A stretch of DNA of 64,000 nt from Mangrovimicrobium sediminis (GTDB lineage: Bacteria > Pseudomonadota > Gammaproteobacteria > Pseudomonadales > Halieaceae): positions 248,001 to 312,000 of the forward strand of contig NZ_SRLE01000005.1 of assembly GCF_004745945.1 (NCBI RefSeq). Reading direction: 5' to 3'. A program made the position numbers and the translations under genes. This document shows positions 53,507 through 61,954 of this stretch, piece after piece. Position 1 is the first letter of the stretch. Each line of letters starts with the position of its first letter. The notes below the pieces were generated by a model. The model ran no database searches. It saw nothing but the letters and a program-made list of their open reading frames with translations, and was not told the origin of the DNA.

Positions 53507-54780
53507 GCGAAGCAAGTGTCAGTGCCATCCGTCTACCCAGCATCCGCGGTTTCTGGCGCGGCGAGGATATGGCCCGGCGAATGGTGTACCGGTTGCTCGG
53601 GGGTCTCAGCGGCGGCTCCCTGGTCCTGCACGAAAGCGGTAGCAGTGTGCGCTTCGGCGCGGAAACCGCAGCCGGTATGCCGCATGTGGAAATCCGTGTG
53701 CGCGACCCGCGAGCCTTCCAGTACGTGCTCACCGGCGGCGTGGTCGGCGCCGGCGAGGCTTATATGCTGGGCTACTGGACGTCCCCCGACCTGGTCGCGG
53801 TAATCCGCCTGTTCTCCGCCAACATGGCGGCGATGGATGCCATGGACGCCAACAGCTCGCGTCTGCGCCAGCTGCTGATGTGGGGTTTCCACAAACTGAA
53901 CGGCAACACCCGAAATGGCTCACGGCGCAATATCGGCGCGCACTACGATCTCGGCAACGACTTCTTCCGCCTGTTCCTCGACGAGCAGATGATGTACTCG
54001 GCCGCGGTCTACCCGAGCCCGGAGACTTCGCTGGAAGAGGCTTCGCTGCACAAGCTGGACCTGCTCTGCCAGCAGCTGGAGCTGCAGCCGGAGGATCACC
54101 TGCTGGAGATCGGCACCGGCTGGGGCGGGCTGGCGATACACGCCGCGCGCCACTACGGCTGCCGGGTGACCACAACCACCATCTCCCGCGAACAGTACAA
54201 CCATGCCTGTGAGCGCGTGGCGCAGGCCGGCCTGGCCGACCGGGTGGAAGTGCTCTGCCAGGACTACCGTGAACTGGGCGGCCAGTACGACAAGCTGGTC
54301 TCGGTGGAGATGATCGAGGCGGTGGGCCACGAATTCTACAGCGAGTATTTCCGTCGCTGCAGCGCGCTGTTGCGGCCGGGCGGCAAGTTTGCCATCCAGG
54401 CCATCACCATGGCGGACCAGCGCTACGTCCAGGCGCGCGACTCCGTGGATTTCATCAAGCGCTATATCTTCCCAGGCGGTTGCCTGCCGTCGCTGGAGGT
54501 CATCGCGCGCCACGTGGCCCGCGACACCGACATGCAGATCGTCAACCTGCGCGACATCACCCTGGACTACGCGCGCACCCTGGAACACTGGCGCGAGCGC
54601 TTCCTGGCCGCGCGCGAGCAGGTGCGGGGCATGGGCTTCGACGAGGTATTCCTGCGTATGTGGGAGTTCTACCTGTGCTACTGCGAGGGTGGCTTCCGCG
54701 AGCGCATCATCTCCACCGTCCAGCTGACCATGGCCAAGCCGGGTTACCGCTTCGACGAGCCGGGTCACCGCTCCAAGTAG
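53503..54780 (+). CDS. cfa: Cyclopropane-fatty-acyl-phospholipid synthase family methyltransferase
   Basis: 425 aa. SAM-binding LLEIGTGWGGLAIHAARHYG (about 197-216), FRLFLDEQMMYSAAVYP (about 155-171), KLVSVEMIEAVGHE (about 265-278) and FIKRYIFPGGCLPS (about 320). It methylenates unsaturated acyl chains of membrane phospholipids, giving cyclopropane or, in RpoE-ChrR bacteria, methylated/furan-type fatty acids. Whether this protein does one or the other cannot be seen. Third of five same-strand genes. Confidence 0.93.
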   Translation: MSEASVSAIRLPSIRGFWRGEDMARRMVYRLLGGLSGGSLVLHESGSSVRFGAETAAGMPHVEIRVRDPRAFQYVLTGGVVGAGEAYMLGYWTSPDLVAVIRLFSANMAAMDAMDANSSRLRQLLMWGFHKLNGNTRNGSRRNIGAHYDLGNDFFRLFLDEQMMYSAAVYPSPETSLEEASLHKLDLLCQQLELQPEDHLLEIGTGWGGLAIHAARHYGCRVTTTTISREQYNHACERVAQAGLADRVEVLCQDYRELGGQYDKLVSVEMIEAVGHEFYSEYFRRCSALLRPGGKFAIQAITMADQRYVQARDSVDFIKRYIFPGGCLPSLEVIARHVARDTDMQIVNLRDITLDYARTLEHWRERFLAAREQVRGMGFDEVFLRMWEFYLCYCEGGFRERIISTVQLTMAKPGYRFDEPGHRSK

Positions 54781-54787
54781 GTGCGCT

Positions 54788-55300
54788 ATGCGCGAGAAAC
54801 TGGCCAATGCCCTGATGTTCAACGTGTCCTGGCTGCTCATCGTGCTCAGCCAGGACGCCGCCCTGGCCTGGGGTGTGGCCGCGGTCCACTGTTTCGCCCA
54901 CCTCGTGCTGTTCGGCCAGCGCGGCGAGCTGCGGGCGATAGCAGCCATCTCCCTGCTGGGCCTGGCGCTGGACCAGGTGCTGTTCGCCTCCGGCGTTCTG
55001 CAAAGCGCTGATGGCGGGCTGCCGGCCCCCCTGTGGATGTCGGCGCTGTGGCCGGTTTTCGCCTCCACAGCGCTGCACGCCTTCGCCGGCTTCCTGCGCC
55101 TGCGCTGGATCGCTGTCGTCGTCGGTGCCCTGGGCGGCTACGCAGCCTATCGCGCGGGAGCGTCCCTGTCCGCCGTGAGCTTTGGCTGGCCGCTGATCAG
55201 CGACCTGGTGCTCCTCGCGGTCTGGGCGGCGCTGTTCCCAGCCCTGTTGCTGCTGGCCCGGCAGATAAGCCAGGCCGGCCGGGGTGAAGGGCATGTCTAG
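54788..55300 (+). CDS. DUF2878-family membrane protein
   Basis: 170 aa, five predicted helices. DUF2878 features: NVSWLLIVL at the start, LALDQVLFASGVL in the middle, LWPVFASTALHAF and YAAYRAGASLSAVSF. It travels with DUF1365/CFA genes. Its last codons overlap the next ATG (55293). Confidence 0.88.
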   Translation: MREKLANALMFNVSWLLIVLSQDAALAWGVAAVHCFAHLVLFGQRGELRAIAAISLLGLALDQVLFASGVLQSADGGLPAPLWMSALWPVFASTALHAFAGFLRLRWIAVVVGALGGYAAYRAGASLSAVSFGWPLISDLVLLAVWAALFPALLLLARQISQAGRGEGHV

Positions 55301-55946
55301 CGCGTGGCAGTTGGCGCTATTTGCCGGTGCGCTGGCCGCAGCCCATCCGACTGCCGCAATGCAGGTGGTGGGCGAAGCCCGCGACCCGCAGCGCGACGCG
55401 CTGGTGTATCGAGAGACACATCGCTGCGATTCCGCACGTGCCACCTGCACGGTGCAGTATCACGATACCAACGGTGAGCTGATCGCCAGCAAATGGCTCG
55501 ACTACAGCGGTCCGCCGGCGGCGCCGTCACTGCGCTTCGAGGACTACCGCCACGGCGAGCAGGTGCGGGTGGACAGCGACGCGGTGTCCGCCGACGTGGT
55601 GATCGACGCCGGCTTCGACAACTACGTCCGCGCGCGCTGGGGACAACTGGCGGCCGGGGAAACGGTGGCCTTCGAGTTCCTCGTCGCCGGGCGCGAGCAG
55701 CCGCTGGCGATGCAGGCGCGACGCGATGGCGACTGCCCGCCCTCCCAGCTGTGCCTGGCCATCGCGCCGCGCAACTGGCTGTTCGCCCTGGTTGGGGGTG
55801 ACATCAAGCTGGTCTACGAGCGCGCCTCCCGGCGGCTGCTGCAGTTTCGCGGCCTGAGCAATATCCCGGACGAACGCGGCCGCAGCCAGCACCTGGTGAT
55901 CGACTACAGCTACCCCGATTTGGCCGACGGCGCGGACGCTCAGTAG
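55293..55946 (+). CDS. Exported protein of the CFA operon, unknown function
   Basis: 217 aa. A signal peptide ends around PTAAM (residue 22). The beta-rich mature part has RYETHRCDS/DYSGP-like strands, a Cys pair (CPPSQLC, near 148), GGDIKLVYERASRRLLQFRGLSNI (about 170-195) and HLVIDYSYPD at its end. It is seen with DUF2878/CFA genes, but no activity is known to me. ATG 55293 was chosen over an in-frame GTG at 55284. Its stop overlaps the convergent metallo-beta-lactamase gene by 7 bp. Confidence 0.78.
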   Translation: MSSAWQLALFAGALAAAHPTAAMQVVGEARDPQRDALVYRETHRCDSARATCTVQYHDTNGELIASKWLDYSGPPAAPSLRFEDYRHGEQVRVDSDAVSADVVIDAGFDNYVRARWGQLAAGETVAFEFLVAGREQPLAMQARRDGDCPPSQLCLAIAPRNWLFALVGGDIKLVYERASRRLLQFRGLSNIPDERGRSQHLVIDYSYPDLADGADAQ

Positions 55947-56962
55947 ATGTCCGCGTCGCGCGACGAATACACCTCGCCGCTGTACAGGCGGCGGAATTCC
56001 TCCAGGATGGCCAGTGGGTCGTAGGGTGCGGAGTAATTCGACTCGTGGATGAGTACCAGTGTCTTCACCTTTGCCGCGCTGGCCAGGCGGGCCAGGTTGC
56101 TCGGCTTGAGGTGGTAGGACCACACCACGCGTTCGCGTTCCTCTGCGCTCATACCGCCCCAGGGTGAATTGCGCACGGTGGCCTCCGAACCGATTTCCGT
56201 GACCAGCAGGCCCGCGTCTTTCGCGGCCTCCTGGAAGGCCGGCCCGGCCTTGCCGTCACCGGCCCAGACCACCACGCGGTCGGCGCTGGTGAAGCGGTAC
56301 CCGTAGGCGGGCAGCGTCCCGTGCTCGTGGGCGAAGGCCTCCACCTTGAGCCTCTCGTCCTGGAACACCACACCGCCGGACTCGAACTCGTGCACGTTGA
56401 CCCGCCAGCCAGTGTCGTTGGCGCCTTCGGGCCCGTCGATGCGCTCGCGAATATCCGGCTGGTAGGCGGCGAGAATGCCGTCGACCAGTCGCTGCGTGCC
56501 CACCGGCCCATAGACCTCCAGCGGCGCGCTGCGGCCGAAGATCCACGGGTTTAGGATCAGGCTCGGCAAACCCACCGTGTGGTCCGAATGCAGGTGGGTG
56601 AGAAACAGGTGGGTCAGTTTGGGCGGCGCGAACACGTCCACCAGCGCCTTGTCGTGCGCCGTCGCGGTCTTGGCGATGGCGCGCAGCGCGCCCTCGCCGG
56701 CGTCGATCAGGTAGGCTTGGTTGTCGACGATCAGAGCACCGGCGGCGCCCAGCCGGTAGGGGTTGGGGCTGGGCGTGCTGGTGCCCATGGTGGCCACCAG
56801 GGTCCTGGCCTGCTGCGGTGCGCGCCAGCGCGGCGGACCGGGATCGACGGTGATTTCCTCGGTGTCGAAGCGGTTGCCGGCAAGCAGCGTCGGTGCTGGG
56901 AAGAGCGTGGCGCAGGCGAGCAAGGTCGCCGCCGCGGCCCGGTAAAGGCGCTTGGGTGTCAT
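55940..56962 (-). CDS. Exported metallo-beta-lactamase-fold hydrolase
   Basis: 340 aa. Signal peptide to about residue 29 (LLAG). The MBL metal motif is HLHSDHTVG (His-x-His-x-Asp-His) near 121-129, and later WAGDGK and HESNY supply further ligands. It resembles RNase Z-type/arylsulfatase-like MBL proteins that are secreted. Substrate unknown. Convergent with the CFA operon. Confidence 0.87.
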   Translation of the reverse strand: MTPKRLYRAAAATLLACATLFPAPTLLAGNRFDTEEITVDPGPPRWRAPQQARTLVATMGTSTPSPNPYRLGAAGALIVDNQAYLIDAGEGALRAIAKTATAHDKALVDVFAPPKLTHLFLTHLHSDHTVGLPSLILNPWIFGRSAPLEVYGPVGTQRLVDGILAAYQPDIRERIDGPEGANDTGWRVNVHEFESGGVVFQDERLKVEAFAHEHGTLPAYGYRFTSADRVVVWAGDGKAGPAFQEAAKDAGLLVTEIGSEATVRNSPWGGMSAEERERVVWSYHLKPSNLARLASAAKVKTLVLIHESNYSAPYDPLAILEEFRRLYSGEVYSSRDADIY

Positions 56963-57042
56963 GGGGGCTCCTGCGAGGAAGGGCGGCGCGGCGCACCGCA
57001 GGCTTCCAGTATAGGGGAAGCCCGCGCCCGCGGGGAACCGGC

Positions 57043-58470
57043 TCAGCCGCTGATCACGCCGTAGGCCTGCAGGGCGGTCTCACGCGCCTCCTTGTGGTCG
57101 ACCAGCGGTTCAGGATAGGTCTCGCCAAGTTCAACGCCGGCCTCGGCGAGGATCTTGGCGGGGGCTTCCCAGGGCGCGTGCAGGTACTTGTCGGGCAGGC
57201 TGGCGATCTCGGGCACCCACTGCCGCACGTACTCGCCGTCCGGGTCGAACTTGCGGCCCTGCAGGATGGGATTGAAGATGCGGAAGTAAGGTGCGGCGTC
57301 CGCGCCGCAGCCCGCCACCCACTGCCAGCCGCAACTGTTGTTGGCGAGGTCCGCATCCACCAGGGTGTCCCAGAACCACTGCTCGCCCCACTGCCAGGGC
57401 AGCAGAAGGTGCTTGGTAAGGAAGGACGCGACGATCATGCGCACCCGGTTGTGCATGAAGCCGGTCTGCCACAGCTCGCGCATACCGGCATCGACGATGG
57501 GGTAGCCGGTGCGCCCGCGCTGCCAGGCCTGCAGGTGCGTCTGGTCCGCCAGCCAGGGCATCTCGCCGAAGTCCGCCTTGAAGGGCTTTTCCGGGATTTC
57601 GGGATTGAAGTACAGCAACTGGTGGCAGAACTCGCGCCAGCCCACCTCGGCCAGGAACTTGGCCGCGGGTTTGTCCTGCCCCTCGGGCAGTGCCTGCACC
57701 GCGTGCCACACCTGCCGCGGGGAAATCTCGCCGAAGTGCAGGTGGGGCGACAGGCGCGAGGTGCTTCGCGCCGCGGGGAAGTCCCGCCCCTCCGCGTAGG
57801 AATCCAGTGCGTTGTCCAGGAAGTGCTGCAGCGCACGTCTTGCGCCGGTAGCGCCCGGGGACCACAGTTCATCCCAGCCCGCTGCCCAGTCGGGATTGCG
57901 CGGCAGCAATTGCCAGTCGTCGTGGGGCAGGCTGTCTAGGTCGTGCTCGACGAAGTGTTTCCCGCTCGCTGCCGACAGGGGCTCGGCCGGCGAGGGCTGC
58001 TGCAGGCAGGCGCGCCAGAACGGCGTGAATACGCGGTAGGGGTCTCCGGCCTGGGTGCACACGGTGCCGGGGTGGAACAGCAGGGCGCTTGGACGGGCCT
58101 CCAGTTGTACGCCGGTCTCCCACAGGGCGTCGGCTACCTGCGACTGCAATTCCCTGGCCCAGGGGTCTATCGCCTCGCTGCAGTACACGGCCTCCGCGCC
58201 GGTCTGCGCGGCAAGGTCGGCCAGCACGCGGGCCGTCTCCCCGCGGCGTACCACCAGCGGGCTGCCGCGTTTGGCCAGCTCCGTGTCCAGGGCGGCCAGG
58301 CTGTGGTGCAGCCACCAGCGGCTGGCGCCGCCCGGTGACCATTGCCCGGCGGCAGCGTCGTCGAAGACGTAGCAGGGAATCAGCTTGAGGCCGTTGTCGA
58401 TGGCTGCCCGCATGGCCGGCAGATCCGCCAGCCGCAGGTCCTGACGGTACCAGTACAGCGCAGTGGTCAC
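57043..58470 (-). CDS. phr: Deoxyribodipyrimidine photolyase (class I CPD photolyase)
   Basis: 475 aa. N-terminal antenna domain (ALYWYRQDLRLADLPAM) and C-terminal FAD domain: PHLHFGEIS (about 225), GWREFCHQLLYFNPE, RTGYPIVDAGMRELWQTGFMHNRVRM (about 345-370) and the terminal DANNSCGWQWVAGCGADAAPYFRIFNP. It reverses UV-made pyrimidine dimers with light. GTG start at 58470 has GAGGAG upstream and overlaps the stop of the SRPBCC-SDR gene (GTGA). In-frame codons extend to 58800 without homology. Fits the photo-stress context of the nearby sigma/ChrR pair. Confidence 0.94.
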   Translation of the reverse strand: MTTALYWYRQDLRLADLPAMRAAIDNGLKLIPCYVFDDAAAGQWSPGGASRWWLHHSLAALDTELAKRGSPLVVRRGETARVLADLAAQTGAEAVYCSEAIDPWARELQSQVADALWETGVQLEARPSALLFHPGTVCTQAGDPYRVFTPFWRACLQQPSPAEPLSAASGKHFVEHDLDSLPHDDWQLLPRNPDWAAGWDELWSPGATGARRALQHFLDNALDSYAEGRDFPAARSTSRLSPHLHFGEISPRQVWHAVQALPEGQDKPAAKFLAEVGWREFCHQLLYFNPEIPEKPFKADFGEMPWLADQTHLQAWQRGRTGYPIVDAGMRELWQTGFMHNRVRMIVASFLTKHLLLPWQWGEQWFWDTLVDADLANNSCGWQWVAGCGADAAPYFRIFNPILQGRKFDPDGEYVRQWVPEIASLPDKYLHAPWEAPAKILAEAGVELGETYPEPLVDHKEARETALQAYGVISG

Positions 58471-59894
58471 GATGCGCGCAACTCCTCGTTGATCGGGGCG
58501 CCATCTTCGCACGGGTCGAAGCGGCGCAGCCAGTCGAGCAGTGCCGCGCGGTCCGCGGCGCTCTCCTCGGTGGAACGTTTCAGGTGCAGCGGCTGTACCT
58601 GCCGGTCCAGGAACAGGTGGCCGCTCAGTTGGTCGGCCTCGGTGGCCGCCGCCAGCCACACCGCGGTGTCGGCCCCCTGCTCGGGGGTGCGCAGGGCGCA
58701 GCGGGTGAGCTTGTGAAAACCGGGCAGGCTCGTGGCCAGGCCGGGAGTGTCCACCCAGCCCGGGTGCATGGCGTTGACCACGATGCCCTGATCGTGCCAC
58801 TGCCCGGCCCAGTGCCCGGTGACGATGCTCAGTGCGCGCTTGGCCTGCGCGTAGGCCACCGGGCCGGAGTAGTTGTCGTCGGACGTGTCCTGCAACTGCG
58901 CCAGTGACAGGCGCTGGGTGTACATGCCGCCGGAAACAACATTGACCACTCGCGCGCTGCCGGCGCTCGCCAGCAGCGGCTGCAGGCCCAGGGTCAGGCG
59001 GTAGGGGGAGAGCAGCAGCAGGGCGATGCTGCGCTCGAAGCCCTCGCTGGTCAGGGCGTGCTCTGGGAACAGCGCGCCGGCGTTGTTGACCAGGATGTGC
59101 AGCGGCTCGCCGCGGTCCGCCAGCCGCGCGGCCAGCGCGTCTACCTGCGCCAGTTCGGCGAGGTCCGCCAGTTCGACATGCACGTCCTTATTGCCGGTCT
59201 CGGCCACGATACGCCGCCGGCCGCGTTCGGCCTTGCGCGGGTCGCGCGCGACCAGCGTGAGCTTTGCGCCGCGGCGGGCCAGTTGCTCCGCAATCACCGC
59301 GCCGAGCCCCGAGGTCGCCCCGGTGACCAGGGCGTGCCGGCCGGCCAGGGAGGCGGACATGGGATGCCAGTCGCGCCGTGCGCGGGTGTAGCCGCGACGG
59401 GTGAACCCCGTCAGGCGCCGGGCCAGGGATATTGCCTCGGGCTCGGCGGGGGGCGGCGGGAAATCGTCGGCCAGCGCCCGGTGTAGTCCCTCGGCGGAGG
59501 CGCGACCCATGCGCGTCATGCCGGCGCGCATCGCAGGCGCGAAGGGGCGCAACAGCGCCGCGGGTTCGAAAGTGGCGCAGTAGTCCACGCGGAGCTGGCC
59601 TTGCTCTTCCTGCAGGGTGATAGCGTCGCGAATACGGAACAGGCGGCTGTGGCCATTGAGCACGAGCCGGGTCGGCGGAGCGAGGGATTCGATGCTGTAG
59701 TCGATGTCCAGGCTGCCCAGCGGCAGCGCGCAGTTCAGCGCGAAGCGGGTACCGGCGCCAACAGGGCCTTCGGTTAATTTTTGCGCCGTTTGCGCAGTGG
59801 CATCCCACTCCACCGTGTTGCGGAAATCCGCGATGTAGCGAAACGCCTCTTCGATGTCCCGGTCGACGCGAAATGTCTCGCGCAGTTCAATCAT
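58467..59894 (-). CDS. SRPBCC-SDR fusion protein
   Basis: 475 aa. Residues 1-150 form an SRPBCC/polyketide-cyclase-like domain (FRVDRDIEEAFRYIADFRNTVEWD). From 180 it is a short-chain dehydrogenase with TGATSGLG (191-198), NNAGALF (about 262) and YAQAK catalytic Tyr/Lys (near 347-351), and a tail of about 60 residues. The two domains could bind and reduce one lipid-like substrate. An internal ATG at Met179 could also make the SDR alone. First gene of the operon with the photolyase. Confidence 0.88.
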   Translation of the reverse strand: MIELRETFRVDRDIEEAFRYIADFRNTVEWDATAQTAQKLTEGPVGAGTRFALNCALPLGSLDIDYSIESLAPPTRLVLNGHSRLFRIRDAITLQEEQGQLRVDYCATFEPAALLRPFAPAMRAGMTRMGRASAEGLHRALADDFPPPPAEPEAISLARRLTGFTRRGYTRARRDWHPMSASLAGRHALVTGATSGLGAVIAEQLARRGAKLTLVARDPRKAERGRRRIVAETGNKDVHVELADLAELAQVDALAARLADRGEPLHILVNNAGALFPEHALTSEGFERSIALLLLSPYRLTLGLQPLLASAGSARVVNVVSGGMYTQRLSLAQLQDTSDDNYSGPVAYAQAKRALSIVTGHWAGQWHDQGIVVNAMHPGWVDTPGLATSLPGFHKLTRCALRTPEQGADTAVWLAAATEADQLSGHLFLDRQVQPLHLKRSTEESAADRAALLDWLRRFDPCEDGAPINEELRAS

Positions 59895-59954
59895 GCCCCT
59901 GTCCCGCGTTGGCAGCCTGCCATTGTTACGCGGGATGGGGCGGGTCGGCTCAGC

Positions 59955-61313
59955 TTAGCGCGGGGAAAATTCCAGCTCCAATTGGTACTGGCCGGCGGTG
60001 TAGCCGCGCACCATGACGTGTACCGCCTGGACGTCCATGGGCACTACCAGTTCGCAGCTTTCATTGGGCCCGGAGAGGAAGGGGCGGCAATCGAATGCCC
60101 CGGGGCTGGTTTGCGGCGGCGAGTCGAAGCGCACGTAGAGGTCCGGGTCGCCGGAGCCGGTCATGCTGGCGTTGAAAGCACTGCCGGGCTTGACCTGGAA
60201 CGGCCCGAATCGCACCTCGGCGCCCTGGGCGATGCTGCCGGACTCGGTGCGGGTGATCGGCCCGCACTCGTCATCGGGTAGCGGCGCGGGTACCGGCGGG
60301 TCCAGGCACAGGCTCATGTCGCCGTTGAAACCCGGGCCGGCGCCGTACAGGCAGGCGATGCCGGCCTTGTCCTTGTCGGTGAGTGTCAGGCTCCAGTCGC
60401 CGCGGCCGTTGCACTGGGGGTAGTGCATGACGGAGAAGGCGTCGTAGCCGGTCAGCGGCTCCCAGTTCTCGTCCTCGAAACAGGTGCCGGCCTCGGGGCG
60501 AGTGTGTTCGTGGCGAAAGCCCAGGGTGTGGCCCAATTCGTGGCGCAGGATGCCCTCCAGGCTGAGGGCGTCGCCCGGATCGAGGTCGAAGGACGAGCTG
60601 TCAATGAGCACGTTGCGCCGCCCGCGCGGGTCGTCGGGGAAGAATGCGCGCGCCAGGTAGGACTGGTTGTTGACTGGGCGCACATCGAACACCACCTGGG
60701 GGTTGAACGCGTTGCAGTTGCCGTCCTGCTGCGCGTCGTGGATGAAGTTCACCGCGCCCTCGCGTTCCCAGGCGGTGGTGGCGGCGCTCATCGCGGCGAC
60801 CACGCCGGCCTTGCGGCTGCCGAAGCTATCGCTGACACAGTAGGTAAGGTTGCCCTTCTGCGCCGCGCTCCAGGTCGCGCGCTGGCCGCCGCTCATGTGC
60901 ACCGCGAGCCCAGCGCGCACCGGTACCGCCTGCTGTACCTTGGTGGTGTAGAACTCACGCAGGTGCTTGATATCGGCGATGACGATATCGCCGTTGACCA
61001 CGTAGTAGCCGGTGCCTGCCTCGCGTGGGACCTGGCGTTCGAATTCCTCGAAACTGCGCCCGCGCCAGCGCTCGGCGATCGCCCGCTCGGCGCCGCTGAG
61101 CTGCGCGTAGGCCTGATTCACCGCGCCGGCGGTCGCTACCTGTTTGCTGGCCGCGGCGCGCGGTGTGCCGATGGGCAGGTCGGCACCGGCCTGCACCCCG
61201 TCGTCGGGCGGGGTGTCCGGTTTGCTGTCGTTACCGGCGCAGGCGCTGAGCAGGGTGGGTAGTACCAGGCCGGCGATCATGGCGGCCGGCAGGCCTCGGG
61301 ACAACGTGTACAT
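59955..61313 (-). CDS. Lipoprotein zinc metalloprotease (M57-like) with PPC domain
   Basis: 452 aa. A signal peptide with a lipobox LLSAC (Cys25) makes it a lipoprotein. A zinc site HELGHTLGFRHEHTRPE (HExxHxxGxxH) lies near 266-276, followed by FSVMHYPQCNG (about 300, Met-turn). This HELGH...HEH pattern fits the peptidase M57/M12A side of the metzincins. Residues about 355-452 form a bacterial pre-peptidase C-terminal (PPC) domain. Substrate unknown. It is monocistronic and on the same strand as the 147-aa lipoprotein. Confidence 0.86.
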   Translation of the reverse strand: MYTLSRGLPAAMIAGLVLPTLLSACAGNDSKPDTPPDDGVQAGADLPIGTPRAAASKQVATAGAVNQAYAQLSGAERAIAERWRGRSFEEFERQVPREAGTGYYVVNGDIVIADIKHLREFYTTKVQQAVPVRAGLAVHMSGGQRATWSAAQKGNLTYCVSDSFGSRKAGVVAAMSAATTAWEREGAVNFIHDAQQDGNCNAFNPQVVFDVRPVNNQSYLARAFFPDDPRGRRNVLIDSSSFDLDPGDALSLEGILRHELGHTLGFRHEHTRPEAGTCFEDENWEPLTGYDAFSVMHYPQCNGRGDWSLTLTDKDKAGIACLYGAGPGFNGDMSLCLDPPVPAPLPDDECGPITRTESGSIAQGAEVRFGPFQVKPGSAFNASMTGSGDPDLYVRFDSPPQTSPGAFDCRPFLSGPNESCELVVPMDVQAVHVMVRGYTAGQYQLELEFSPR

Positions 61314-61339
61314 GCTTCACCTCCTTGGCAAGGCGTGTT

Positions 61340-61783
61340 TCAGGGCGCCGGCACTGCCCGACCGGGCTTGCAGGCAGTTGCCGCCGACTCGCCGGGCTCG
61401 AGTGCCCGGTGAGCGACGCGAATATAGTCGATACCTTCAATTGCTTGTTCGATCTGCGCCAGCAGCGCGGCCTGGTCAGCGGCGTCCACCACCACACACA
61501 GGCGCTGTTCGCCCTCGATGCCCCAGCGGGTCTCGGTGGGCGCCAGTCCCTGGGCCAGCATCTCCCGGCGCACCTGCAGCAGCGCTTCACGGGCGGCTGT
61601 GGGTACCCCGCGCCCGATGGACTGGGTGTACACCTCGATGAGCACCTCCGGTGCCGCCGGCGCGGATGCCGCGGCGCGCGGCGGGGTCTGGGCGGCGCAG
61701 CCATGCAGTACGAAAAGCAGGGAAAACAGCAAGCAGCGGACGAGGCGCGCGGCGGGTCTGGTGAGTCTGTCTGTGTCTGGCAT
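61340..61783 (-). CDS. Small lipoprotein of unknown function
   Basis: 147 aa. Lipobox LHGC (Cys29) after a hydrophobic stretch. The mature part (about 45-130) has a beta-alpha-beta pattern with the LIEVYTQS and RLCVVVDAADQAALLAQIEQAIEGIDYIRVAHRAL segments. No family recognised. It lies 26 bp from the metalloprotease start, in front of it on the same strand, so the two may be co-transcribed. A very long open frame on this strand runs on to 63970, but that is a shadow of the propionyl-CoA synthetase gene. Confidence 0.7.
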   Translation of the reverse strand: MPDTDRLTRPAARLVRCLLFSLLFVLHGCAAQTPPRAAASAPAAPEVLIEVYTQSIGRGVPTAAREALLQVRREMLAQGLAPTETRWGIEGEQRLCVVVDAADQAALLAQIEQAIEGIDYIRVAHRALEPGESAATACKPGRAVPAP

Positions 61784-61954
61784 GGGCGAGTCCGGTGGCT
61801 TCCGGCCTGGCTGCGGCGACGCCATGAAAAGTAGTCCACACCTCCGGCGGCGGCAATGACGCGGTATTACAGGCGAGTTTCCACCTTCGTCGTATTGCGG
61901 GTGACAGGCCGGCAGGGTAGTTTCGCGGGAACCACTGCGCACGGAAAAAACACA

